NCBI RefSeq assembly: GCF_008831285.2
Contig: NC_045138.2
Location: forward strand, 31,095,934-31,159,933
Reading direction: 5' to 3'
Source: Nymphaea colorata
Lineage: Eukaryota > Streptophyta > Magnoliopsida > Nymphaeales > Nymphaeaceae
DNA: 64,000 nt
Shown piece by piece: positions 35,710 to 48,026 of the stretch. Below the pieces are notes generated by a model. The model searched no databases, was not told the DNA's origin, and saw only the letters and a list, made by a program, of their open reading frames with translations. Each line of letters opens with the position of its first letter. Position 1 is the first letter of the stretch. A program made the translations under genes and the position numbers.

Positions 35710-37509
35710 CAGGATGAGAAGAAAAAACCCCAAGTCTTGATTAAATCCTCTAAATTAATTTGTTGGCAGGCTGCGAACGAATGCTATTTCCTCGACATGA
35801 AGAGGGACCTCCCATTATCCAACTTTTCCGACCAAGGTACGATGTCTTCTAGCACGAAGTTGAAAGAAAAGTGGAGAAAAAACATACAGAAAATCGGAAT
35901 CTCACCAATCTTTGAGATCTTCGTCTTGCTATATATCAAACTCAACGTGCGAAGCCAAAGTACGAAAGAAACAAAAGAAGGGCACCAATTGGCTGAATTC
36001 AGTGGAAGCTGCACTCCCCCTCTCCCTCCACTCTACTAACATAAAAGTTTGTCTACAAGTTGGTGCGGTAATTGCATTCCGGGCAGTGTTTGAGTCCAGA
36101 TCGAGTGGTCCCCAGCTCCATGTTTTGGGGTGTTGAGTCATCGCTCAGACCTTCTTGATCCTGAGGTGCTCATGAGGCCTCAAAGTGCCTCAGCCCATGT
36201 CACTCATCCTGGTGTCAGGAGAATCTTGGGCAAGGACAATCCTGCACTATTTTTTATCAAAAAAGGTAAAGAAAAGAATACATGTAAATGCATAAAAATC
36301 CAAAAAGAAAAGGCATCGTGATAATCTTGAAATTTTAAAATGGGTACCTTGAAACTATTTGTGGCGCAGGAAATAGTATATGACGAATTCGAGACATGTT
36401 CATATGATTGCTGTTATTTGGTCTGCAGGGCCTGGAATTCATACCAAATGGGCCAAGTTGGTCTTTAACTTTTAGCGTTTCTTTCTCAGTGAGCCAGGTT
36501 TGGCAGATGTCAGTATGGGTAAGAATCTACGATCCCCAATCCCCACCCTCAGGTCACAGAATTGAGTGTGAAAGAGCAGAAGAATAGATACAGTAAGCTG
36601 GTAAAAATTATTGTTACTCGAAGCTAATTGCCTTCCATGAGGAAACTTATTTTGAAATGTGAAACTATGCTGTTCACGTTTTTAAGACTTTATAGCAATT
36701 TCACTACTGTGGTGAGCGTAAATGGCAACAGCAGATGTCAAGTCGAAGACTCTGGTTCAAGTCGAAATCCTGTCATTTTGCTACCTACGTTTTCGTATAA
36801 TGTTGTGATTGTAAGGCTTAGTGGTCAGGCTTCATCCTTGTCATAAGAAAATGAACAAACTTTTACAACAAATTCGTCCTCAAAATATAAAGTTGGGTTT
36901 TCTAACAGTCATACTTCCCTTCTGTCTCGTGAAGAGAGTTCTCTCCTCTTTCTAAAAGCTTAAGTTATTATCATGAAACATGTGAATTCGGTATACATTT
37001 CTAATACGAATCCTCTTCCACTTAGAAAAGGACAAAGCTTTTCTATGTTATTCACATCCATTTTCTTTGTTAGTCGTATTATGGGTTTCCACTTGCGCTT
37101 CATATTCACACCAGCATTTCTTAAGCGCTTAGCTTTCTTTCTTCACTCATCACCATTTACTGGACAAAGCTTCTTCCAGTAGTAAACCATGTGAGCAAGA
37201 CAATGTCCAGTTACGTCCCATCTCTTTTATTGTTCGGGAGTGATCAGGAATCTAGATGGACAAGAGTTTGCCAGGTTTTACAGTAACCAGCATACTGGTC
37301 GTGAAAATTCTTTTCATGGACCTTCTGCTTCCTTGGCTGATTGAATAGTGTTGAACAATGAAGCCAGGAAATGCTTGACCAAAAACAAGTTAGAAGTACG
37401 CATGAGGAGGGCTCGCCATGGATTCCTTGTCCTGATCTTTAGAAAGATGAATGCATTGTGTCCAAATAGTTTGTCATGTGTTTTAACTGATCATTTCCTT
37501 ATGTTCATG

Positions 37510-37710
37510 TTATCATATATGTATTATATGGTTATATATACATATATATGTATAATATGTGTATGTGTATATATGTATTATGCATACAAATTTTTATATA
37601 TACATACGTATATGTATATATACATTATATTATATGTTATATGCATATGTATAACATATACATATATATACAAAATATTATATATGTATGTGTACGTATA
37701 TATCATATGT
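37510..37710. repeat. Degenerate TATG/TATA low-complexity block
   Basis: About 200 bp of alternating ATATAT, TATGTA and ACATAT runs with no fixed period. The Tyr/Ile/Met-rich frames over it are artefacts. Confidence 0.9.
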
Positions 37711-38726
37711 ACTATTCAGTTACAAAGGGGGTTCGCACGGTGGGGCTGGCCGTGCCTGTCATGTGAGCAGATGACTCAAATTCTATGGGCGTCACTCTTT
37801 GTGCAAGCTGAAGCTACTGGCGTACAACCAAAGGGGAAGTAGGTAGGGCCATGATGTTTACCACTGTGCTCCAAAGAGGGTTCAATCCAGCTCTCTTCCG
37901 AATGTGTTTCAGAGGACAAGTAGATATTGTTGAAAATATGAATAAGCAAGAGAAGAGAGGAGGCTTAACGTGGTTTGTTGAAATGTTCACCTATGCCCAT
38001 GGAAGGCACATGTGTTCCATGACATCTGGCATGATTTTTGAGGATCATGCTTTCTTGAATGATAGCACGGCTATCACTTTTAGGTATATCCAAGGGGTTT
38101 TTACCGCTGTACTCCAGCACTAAGTTTCCCTTACTAACGTGTACCTCGAAAAAGGAAAAATTGCCAATGTGACAAGAGAACCACCCACTGTGCCCCTCAC
38201 TTACAGAGGTCCTCTGGTAGAATATTTAGGTGGTTAATATCCTTTTGGCTTTGACTTGAGAAATTCATATTTTTCCTTCATAATCCTGATCATAATTGTT
38301 TCACTGCAAGCTTCGGAGACTGCTGCAGGCACCTTGGTACTTGATTTCTCATTACTCATATCTGAAGGCGGGCTCGAAGAAGCGATATGTGAGGCAGAAG
38401 TGAGAAAGCTTAGCTTCAATATATGGTTCTTTCATCAAATTCAGTCCTGAACTATAGGCAGTTGACAAATACATTCTTGCTTAATCTTAGTTGACATATC
38501 CATCCATGAAATTTGCGATTTCGAAATAAATTCAGCCTTTCTCTAGTCGAATCATGATTAGAAACCTACTATGGTTCTGTTATAGATGTGCATATTTGTG
38601 TCATTTCTAATTTCCTAACATTCATCAAGGTGCATCATGGCCCTCCCTTTTTCTTCGAATATATTGGACGTCCACACATGAACCTCTTCTCAGAGCACAC
38701 AGAGGACCTCTGGGGATGAGTGTCAA

Positions 38727-38886
38727 AACCTTTAGATTTACCACTTCAGCAGACTCAGAGAGCAGTGGTAAAACCTTTGGATTTACCTCCTCAACCGAAG
38801 TAAGGGGCAGCAATAAAGTCCCAGCATTTTACCTCTTCAACAATCCAAGTGAAGGAACAATGATGAAACCTTTAATTTACATCTTT
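38727..38886 (+). repeat. Degenerate tandem repeat with a period of about 45 bp
   Basis: At least three units each contain AAACCTTTGGATTTACCTC or a decayed version (starts near 38728, 38772, 38817, then a partial unit near 38865). The period is close to a multiple of three. The plus frame shows a repeating KTFxFT peptide and the minus frame a repeating EVNPKVLPLL-type peptide. I cannot say whether either was ever translated. Confidence 0.65.
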
Positions 38887-39767
38887 AATGCAAGCAAGTA
38901 GGCTTGCTTCAACTTTTTAAAGACAACCCTCATGATTTTCCAATTATAACTGCCAGTTTGGCAGCCATAGTTTGCCCCACTGTCCCAACTCCTTTAGGTC
39001 TATCATGGGAAAAATAAGTGATCAAGAAACTAAAAGAACCGACTTAAAACCAGTTGAAAACTGACTTCCAGTTAATTTTGCTTTTACTTGCATACTGCGA
39101 CAAAATTCTTGCATAATAGCACAATCAATCATAAAATGGTTGGCATGGAGGGGAGATCCATGATTGTTTTTGTTTCTGTTTTAGATATGGAGGAACTCTT
39201 CAAAAGGTAAAAACCTGAATGAGTTCAAGCCACTAAGCCTTACAAGGAAAACACCATGAAAAGATTCAACCAGTAGAATAGCAGGTTCATGGCCTGTAGT
39301 GGTAGGTGGGCCTTAAAAATTTGATGGGTGTACCTCTTGAGTTTATCACTCATAGAACTGCTTCCATAAGATCTGAAAACAGGGTTTCTCTTCCTGTCCT
39401 TTGCGATGATAAAACAAGTGTTCCAATTGATTCATCTTCTCCTCTTTTCCACTTTTGTGTCTACTGGACTTAAATATGGGTAAAAAGGATAAGGTTTTTG
39501 AATAAAATCAGACATGCATTTTGGTGAGAAAGTCCATGAAGGAGTAAGGGAAAGGCTTTGGCACAGCTGAGTGCATTATTGCAGAAACAAGTTGGCAACA
39601 AAATTCCTCCTTTGTTTGATGCTTCCTGTACACCTACTATTTGTATGTTACACATCTTATTATCCTCCATATATGCCGAAAGGTTTTACTGATCCACATT
39701 AAAAACACCTTTAGTTGGCAAGCTAGCTGGCACTTGTTCCACAGCCAAATTGCAACTGAATTACCAA

Positions 39768-39771
<4 letters not shown>

Positions 39772-39802
<31 letters not shown>
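39772..39802 (+). repeat. (GA)n microsatellite
   Basis: About 15 GA units. Confidence 0.95.
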
Positions 39803-39808
<6 letters not shown>

Positions 39809-40243
39809 AAGAGAGATCTTGGCAATATCAAGTACCAAGTGGTAGGCCGAATGTCATAATTCCTCTAAAATATTAGCAATCACACATTCCTAAGAAAAAA
39901 CAGAGCTAAGGGACCATTGGCATGATCATTAAGTAAAACATTTACTGTTAATGAAAAGTTCCCACGCCTAAATGAAGTGGTTAGACCCTAAGAGAAAAGG
40001 GGCCCTAGTGACTCAAAGCCATTGGGGGTCTGAGGGCCAAGGGCCCTAAAGGCATAGACTGGGAACAAGAGAATGCTTCCTACTTATCTACCTTGTCAAA
40101 AAGTCCTTAAGACTAGTCATTTCATATTGGTAGTTGCATGCATGAGGACAAAGGGTCCTGAGCTTGCCAAATCCAAGACAACTAATAATGATCACAAGCA
40201 AAATGTCGCTTTGGCCTTTCCTCTTCCAACCATTACAGTGGCT

Positions 40244-40402
40244 TCACATGCAGTTGGGCCTTTTATCTGCTTTCTCAGCTAAGTTCCTGCCCATGGATGT
40301 CTCCCTGATCAAGGCAATGAAGTTCCAATCAATTCCAGTGTGGGTTACACATGGCTTTGTCTCAATGTTTAGCTCTTTCTGGTTATCCATGTAAAGCCTG
40401 GC
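40244..40402 (-). other. Exon-like frame of unknown origin
   Basis: On the minus strand a TTTGCAG acceptor precedes a 52-codon frame beginning ARLYMDNQKELNIETKP and ending at a TGA. Its composition looks protein-like rather than repetitive. No upstream exon with matching phase was found and I do not recognise the family. Confidence 0.2.
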
Positions 40403-40734
40403 CTGCAAAGACCATACCACAACATTCACAGACACGATCCGCAACAAGATAAGAATTCGTGAATGCGCAAACATAATTTCGCAATACAAGATTTTCTTGG
40501 TTTACTGATTCTAGTTTATTGTTTATTGATTTAATTTCCAAGTAAATTCTATATTGTGGTCTACTCAGTAACCAATAAAACCAGTAAATGCTTGCCTATA
40601 TGTGTCAAAAGCTTGCATTTCATTTATTTTGTCATGCGGTAAGTATGATGCTACTCTGATGACAAATCTTTACTTGGACAACGTTTATTTAACATGCAAG
40701 TGTGACAGCCTGGTTCTGAGCAGGTCCTAGTCTT

Positions 40735-40880
40735 TCCTTTTCTTTCCTTTCGCCAGGGAATCTGGGTTATGCCAGGCCCCTTCCGGATTCCGCCAATAGA
40801 GATGGAGACTAACTATTGAACTCTTTACCTTTTCCAACTTGAACGAGCACTCTAAAGTCTAACCCCTTAAGCCAAGACTG
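40735..40880 (-). mobile_element. tRNA-like SINE copy
   Basis: Minus strand: TGGCTTAAGGGG (40863-40874) fits box A, AAAGAGTTCAAT (40815-40826) fits a weak box B, and the body ends CCCTGGCGAAAGG followed by an A-rich stretch. The 3' end is shared with the copy at 33058-33140. Confidence 0.45.
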
Positions 40881-41901
40881 AGAATCTTTTTGACTGGACC
40901 ATGCCTAGTTGTGAGAAATATGTAATGTTTTTCTAGATCAGGAATGTAGAAATGGCTGTGGCTTCACAAGGCTCTATAGTGTAAGCTTTTGTCAATCTCT
41001 TTGTGTTAGGTGTATGCTCTTTGGATGATACAATACTTGAAAAATTAAACAGGGCATAGATGCAATCTAATGAAACCTAAAACTCTAGAGAAGCATAAGA
41101 GAGGAAAAAATGTATATAACGTTTAGCAAAACAGAAGGCAGTATATGGTGTAAATTAATAGAGGATTAATAATTCTCAGAAATTTCAATATTATGATCGT
41201 TGATATAACAAGATGATAGAATTGATGAAAACATCATTAGAAGCATTCGACTCATCTTAGAATGAAGACGGGCAATCAGCATCCCATGTACCTGAGAAAT
41301 TAAAAGGGAAAAAGAGATGTTGCCGCAATACTGCTCCTAGTGCTGCTTTTTAGATTATCGACACTATCAGATGAAGACAATATGAGCAATTAAGAAGCAA
41401 CCTGAAGAATGAAGTTATGAGATTACCCTGATTAGCAATGAAGGTAATAGAAGTCATATAAAGACTTCACCGGTAACACAAAAGAAAAAATAATACCATT
41501 TAAGGTCGTTGGGAGATACGGTGCAAAGGCTGTGCAATTGGACCAACAAAAAAATTAAGATGAGATCAGTGGAAGGAAAGGGAAACAGCAGAAACGTTCG
41601 ATGGCATGAATACTTCTAACAGAGCCAGCAAGAGAGAGAGAGATATTAAGGTTTAAAAACTTTGATCAGCCATAAAAAGTTTGTCTAGTCATCCAAACAA
41701 GTCAATTCAGACAAGTATTTGTAGGGTTTAGAGTCTCAGACTATGCAGATGATATCAGTATGATTAAAATTTTTGAAAATGGGTCTAAATATTTGACTTT
41801 TGAAATCTAGTTGTGCACTTTTTATATTCACATCGCACCTGATTCATGCTCAACTTTTATGGATTAATGTCTTCTCGTATTCTAACAGCTACAGCAATTT
41901 G

Positions 41902-42172
41902 CAGACTACCAAAGCATTCCTTTAAAGAATTGCAGCGTAAAATGGTATACCAAGAAGATGGTGCCCCTTTCTGTTACTGCATAGAGACGGATGCTTCTTC
42001 TGGTGGTCAGGGCCGGAGTTCGCTCGAAATGATATAGATCCCTTGCCAGTTACCCTAGCTCGAAATGGATTCACATGCCAAGAGCCTGACAAATGCTTGA
42101 CTTGTTGTGCATCCCCGCAACATATTGTTGCAGATAAATTTCTCATGACCAAGGCACCCATAATCAGGTGTG
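41902..42172 (+). other. Possible decayed exon of unknown family
   Basis: A TTCTAACAG acceptor-like site is followed by coding-like sequence that shifts frame once. The second part reads SGPEFARNDIDPLPVTLA and ends at AG/GTGTGAG, a good donor. The frameshift near 42000 and lack of linked exons suggest a pseudogene fragment. I do not recognise it. Confidence 0.2.
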
Positions 42173-45100
42173 AGTGAAGTTTCACTAACATGTTGAAACT
42201 TTGAATTCAAAGGGTGGGGCTCAGCACCTTTCAGACATTGGTTTCATTCAGCACTAGTGTGACTTGGTTTGGTGGGGCTTGGACTTGGGTCCAGGCTTTT
42301 GTTTTTATGTTTCCCCTTTTCTTTTCTGTACTGAATCTGGCTTAATCTAAATTTGAACAGATGACATCCATATTCACCACCTTTTTTTTTAAGGGCTGAA
42401 AGAATGGTACAACATGGATGCATTAACATAACAAAAGAATCGGACTGACCTGTTCATTTTGCCGCACCAATGCTTGTACAGTTCTTTCCAGGGGAGGATC
42501 CACATCTATAGGTGTCATCTCCTCCATGACAAGATCATGCATATACTGTTCATGACTTAGCCATGCCAAAGTCACGTCTGGAGATGTGATGAATCATATA
42601 ATTTTGTCCTCTTGAAATCAGGACAAGAGCAGCAGAGCTTATTTGAGTGCTACCAAAGCTTATAGAATCCAGCAATCATATCGATCTTTCATCAGCCAAC
42701 TGGATCAAATTGGTGCACATTTTACGAGTTTTCCCCTCCATTTGACTGTCTATTTGACATTGACAACGATATGAAGATTGATCCACCTAGTTGTTGTGAT
42801 ATTCTGCACAAACCAACACATCGTACCTAATTGACTAATTCAGGAGAAATACCAAAATCTGTAGTGTATTTTGGATATCTCCTTTAATACCACAAATTTC
42901 GAGAACATAGCTTGACGCCTTGACCAGAGGGAAAGTTGCTTTTTTCAACATTTTCACATGTTGATTTATGAAGTATTCGCCATGCAGCTTGTAAATTCTA
43001 GTTTTGATTCCAGAATCATGCTGGCTTCAATTTCTGTGTAGCTTCCGACATTCAGTTCCCAGAGTAATAACAGAGGACCAACTAGTTTCAGGCTTAGCAC
43101 TTGGAATCCTGCTTGTCTGTAGTTTTTGTAGCCTGTTTGTCAATGCCAACTTGGATACATCTCCTTCAGTAAGTCTAGTAGCTGGTTAACTGGGTTAACT
43201 CGATAGTTGGCAGAAATGTTTCATTCAGAATAAGGTTTTTGTCCAGAACATAGCAAATTCAAGGTTTTTTTTTTTAAAAAAAAAAAGCAGAACTCAAATT
43301 TTTGACCTGAACATCTTCAAGATCCAAATAAATTTCTTCGATACCAGCGCTCTGAACACCTGGCTAGGACCGGTAGGTAGATCAGATTGAAGGAGGTGTA
43401 AACTTCAATCCTCGAGATATGCATCCTTGGACATAAGTCCTCAGTAATAAGGATCAAGTCTTTCCTGGTGGTCAAAAAAAGAAGTATCCGAGAGTTCTAC
43501 AACGAAGGACAAAAGAGAAAACCTGGGTTGGTAAGCAAGGAGTTCCTGAATCATGCAGCATAAAATGTGGTGCTTTTGTTACTTTAAACCAGTTTTCCAC
43601 TAGCTTTTATTGTGCAATAGCCAATGGAGCAACTAAAATCTACATTTAGTGCAACCTATGACTTGCAACGGCTGAAGAGCAGAAAAGAAATGAAAAACCA
43701 CTACTGCCTGTCCAACTGAAGAAAAGGAAAAGAAATCAGTAGATGACGAAAAAAAGAAAGAAATAATATATGTCTCACTGAAGAGAAGGAAAAAGAAATG
43801 AAGAGATGTCCTAAACCTGAACTGTAGGAGCATGATGTAATACAGCAAATTTCCTGCATATCTATCATGTCTGATGCTCTATTCACTAGAGCTGTCGTTT
43901 CTTTAGCCCTCAGTTCACACATGAAAACAAAGGGGTTCACATGTTAACTACTGTTGCAAGAAATTACGTATGACAACAATGGTGAAGGTAAGATCTCTTG
44001 ATTCACTTCTCCCTTAACGGTAAAAGCCATATTAACAAGTTCAAATGGAAATTGGTCCTTGCAGCCTTTTCTCAGTTAAGTGCTGCACACACTGGGTGTC
44101 CCACAGAAATGAGGCAACGAAATGCCAATCAATTTCTAGATGTAGGCCATCGTGGAACATGTCTGCACATCTGTCTCTTTGCATTGTTCAGGTTGGACAA
44201 GAAGATCATAAGTAATCGTTGCAATATCTGCTTGAATTGAAGGTCCAAAAATTCTGTGGTTGCAACATTGCAGTTGATTTGGTCCCCACTAGGTGCACAT
44301 GTAATGGGTTAAACCTACCAAAATTTCCATCTTTGTCTGTTTCTAGATTCATGTAGAGATCGAAGTTGGCATACAATTTATTCAACCAGCACCATAATTG
44401 GCATCCAGGATGGTTTTCTTTTCGGAATATGGACATCCTAATAATACACCAAAGTTTTTTATGCATGCCGAACTTTTTGCTAACTAATAATAACCAATAA
44501 TCGACACTAGCCCAACTTGAGTCTTGAGCTAACGAGTTAGAATATCCAAAATACTCCAAAAATCGGCGTTTCTCTTATCCATTGCTTTACGGCGTGTTTA
44601 ACTACAGTACAGGTTTGGAAGGTGCTTTTTATATTGTATACACGTATCTTTGAATGTTTTCTCAAAATTTAGGTGCATTTTCTGTTATCGACAAAACTTA
44701 AAGGTGCATTCACGTGAATCTCCTTTTAGCTAGATTTAGTAACATCAATAGGGATATCACCTGAGGAATGTGTTCCTTGGTGTTCTTCTTTAATTCTTCC
44801 CTGCTGTAGTCATAGAACCAAGGCTCTTTCTTTGGTGGATGACACCCTCATAAGAAACTGTTTTGAAAAAATTGGTTTTGTGAAAAAATGGTTTTTTTTT
44901 CATTTTTTAAAAATTGGTCTGTGTGTATGGATCGCACACCTAAAACTTTTTTTCTTTTGTATATAACATGCGGGGAACAGGGTTATTCAATCCCTTTTGA
45001 AAACCAGGTTTTGTCAAAAAGCTCAAAAGTTTTTTGAGAAAAAATGCTTTTGGTGTCCTCCAAACGTTCCGAAAAAAAGCCGTTTTGGAGGCCAAAAGTT

Positions 45101-45774
45101 GGTTTGCCTTCAAAAATATGTTTTAGAGTGTCATCCAAGCACTAAAAGTTTTTCTAAATATTAGTATGTAAACACAGAACACAAATGTAATGCCTCTCAT
45201 GGCCAGAAGCGTGCAGCAGAGCTCCTTGAGGGTCAAATTAGAACTTGGGCTCTTGCCTTCCACTAATGAGTAATGACCCATCTCTTCAGATCCCACCTAA
45301 ATGTTTCTGGTCTATCCAAAGATTCAAAACCTTATTATGATGTGTCAGATCTGTAGAGCAAAATGCAGGTCAGTATATCTTGTGCTAATTACGATGCACT
45401 CTGCTAGTACTTTTTTCTGTCGCTCGATATTTTACTGGGACTCTGCTGTGCTGCAGTAAAGCGGAAGAAAGAGACGGATGGAGTTTCTCTCAGTTTTGGC
45501 GGCCTGCAGGACATGGCGGCATCAACTTGGAGCTTATCATCAATTTAATACACCAAGCAGTAGTTTTTATGTATGATTGATGGAGAGAAGGATAGAGGCG
45601 TAGGGATTCGAGGGATTGAGTAATGACCCATTAATTTACCATTGAAGGTGCTTTTGGTTACCGTTTGCTCACGTAGATGACCAGCGTCTGACCACCACCC
45701 ACGAGGAGGTCCCTCATGCTTTAAAAGTTGCTGAAGCCTCCTTAATCATTACGTGGGAGCAGAGTGAGCAATCC

Positions 45775-45870
45775 TCTGCTTGCCTCTTCTTTCTCAACCA
45801 GCCATGGAACTGATGACCGGACTTTAACTGGCTGCCAGTCCGACCAGCTAAGCTACGACCGAACTATCCA
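45775..45870 (-). mobile_element. Possible tRNA-like SINE fragment
   Basis: The minus strand contains TAGCTTAGCTGGTCGG (45840-45855), a box A-like block, but box B is poor. Called only because of its similarity to the better copies at 48600-48770 and 61101-61170. Confidence 0.3.
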
Positions 45871-47656
45871 CTTAACATCTTTTAGCCATCAAACTGTGCT
45901 GGTTGGATTATCAGATTGCCCCATTGTTAACCTCATGTGTTCTGTCTTTATTGATAAGGCTAAACCTAGTCCTGCAAAGTTTGATACATCCATGTCCTGC
46001 CTTTTTGAGATTGAAAAATCCATATGCGACATTTGCTCTGTTAGACAAATTCGTCTTTCTGCTATCTTAACCATGATTAGCAGCTTACCATGGCCATGGA
46101 GTTACCACAATGAGTTCACGTCATTCAGTCAGTTACTCTGTTCTTTCATTGAAAGAATCTTAGTTTACAAATTTATTCTTAAGGGCTAACTATTTGAAAC
46201 CTACAGGTAAAAGGCAGGAACCGTTTTGCCAGTAGAAATTAAGCATGAATGGATTTGTCAATAGCATATATGCATGGATAGAATTTGAAAACGAAACTAA
46301 CATGTAACTTCTGTTTTGGGCAGGAGCGTAGTTCTTAATTATATAATCCCAATCTTGTTCTGGAGTTTGTCCAGACCCAAATTGTGGCAAGCCTTTTTCA
46401 TTTCCAATCTTCCATGCTCCTTCGCACCTCATATGACAAACTAAATCAGGATTCGGCCAGATATTTTATTCTCAATTTCCCTCGTTCTTCATTATATCCG
46501 AGGCGATCAGAAATTCCAGTGGATTTGAAAACCCTGGATTTCAGACCCATGCACCTGAAATCCACTGGTTAAGCAGTGGATCTCTCTCAACAAGGATCTT
46601 AGATCAGTTTCTTATCTTAGACCCGAGACTATCAAACACCCCCTTTATTACATCGAGTTTCACAAGACCTGTATTAATACCCCCTTCAGCAACCAGATCT
46701 TATATGGCACAGTCCCTCCGTTAAAATTTCATCTCTACCATTTATCCAGAAGCTCAACCAAGAATAGAATCGATGAAGAATCTTCCTATGCATGGGAATA
46801 TTTGGAAAGTAAATAAAGGGTAACCAGATGACCATTGCAGACTCCTAACAAATGCTTATCTTCTCTACATATTTCACAGTGTTTGACAGCCTATAATTGG
46901 ATTTACGCCTATTCAGTGTCCATCAAGAAGGCACTGGGTTGTTTTTCAATAATATGCTACGCTTAAGAACCAGACCACTTGATAGGCATTTACTTCGTGA
47001 AAAAAAACGGTGGGGCGATCCCCAAAATATAAACAAGCACAACCCCATGGAAAGGTGAGACCAGCTGCAGATTCAAGCTCCCTTACGTTTCCATCTTAAC
47101 TACTATCTTAGAAATGAGAATCCTGACTAGCTTTTTTTGACCCTTGAATCTTCCGGTGAATTTGACCCTTGAATCTTAGTTAGCTCTTCAGAGATAGCAA
47201 AAACATAGTTTCTATCCGAGGGATCACAGTGTCTAATTCATGCAAAAACTACATGTATATGGTTTATCAACTTCTTAGAATCTGAAGGAAAGCTTCAACT
47301 ATCATACATCGAAAAAGGTTGAATATCATAGAAGCTGAGCTCCGAATATTATAAATAGATGGCAGAAGTTATGAACTTTAATAGTGGCACAAAAAGACTT
47401 TATCAAATGGACTCGAAATTCGTTTGACAAAATTGCTTTATGCCACTGTTTTCGAGATGGTTCAAGTCTTCAAGACAATAAGAACAATATAAACTGCAAA
47501 CCTGCCTTTTATTGATCTATTACAACATTTTATTTCATGTTAAGGGGAAAAAAATCTCCTAAATTAATCATTTGTAAGCATACTTTGTGTATTTATTTAG
47601 TAAAATTTCAAGTTAAACCAAAATGTGTGAGCACTTAAATCTTCAGCTCTTGACTT

Positions 47657-47661
<5 letters not shown>

Positions 47662-47690
<29 letters not shown>
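47662..47690 (+). repeat. (CT)n microsatellite
   Basis: About 14 CT units followed by a GTGTGTGCG run, 340 bp downstream (in gene sense) of the TIFY8 stop. Confidence 0.9.
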
Positions 47691-47694
<4 letters not shown>

Positions 47695-48026
47695 GTGTGT
47701 GTGCGTGTGTAAGCATGCCCCTGACTAAAGCAATGTGAAGCAGGATTATGATCACAAAAGAATTCCTTCATGAACCAAAAGAAAATCACATGAAGAAAGT
47801 GGATTAAATAAGACTCTAGATGCAGATCACTTGGAAGCCAAGGATCTGGGTGTGATTGAATCATTGCATGAAAAGAACTAAGAAAGCACGTAACTGATGG
47901 TGACAGTGGGTTCTGTCTCATCTCGCTTGCTGACTTGTTCAACTATTCTACACCATTCACAAAATTCATGTTACATCTGACCTAATGACATACAAAATCA
48001 GATTTTACTTTACAATGTATATCTTC

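Larger units (their letters stand above)
30641..48026. other. Large gene-free interval between copia remnant and TIFY8
   Basis: This stretch is about 17 kb of AT-rich DNA with no gene that I can support. It holds SINE-like copies (33058-33140, 40735-40880, possibly 45775-45870), a 92-bp duplication (35525-35709), an AT/GTAC-rich block (37510-37710), a 45-bp-period repeat (38727-38886), GA or CT microsatellites (39772-39802, 47662-47690) and an inverted repeat-rich stretch near 44860-45150. A few exon-like frames without family resemblance are listed separately. Confidence 0.5.

Noticed and set aside
37348-37842. 164-codon plus-strand frame
   Set aside because: Half of it is translation of a TATG/TATA low-complexity block.
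44206-44559. 117-codon minus-strand frame
   Set aside because: No recognisable domain, and no start context or neighbouring exons.
45764-46189. 141-codon plus-strand frame
   Set aside because: Overlaps a SINE-like fragment and shows no family similarity; likely chance.
46190-46432. 80-codon minus-strand frame (EGAWKIGNEKGLPQFG)
   Set aside because: Reads like coding sequence but has no linked exons with consistent phase and no known family.
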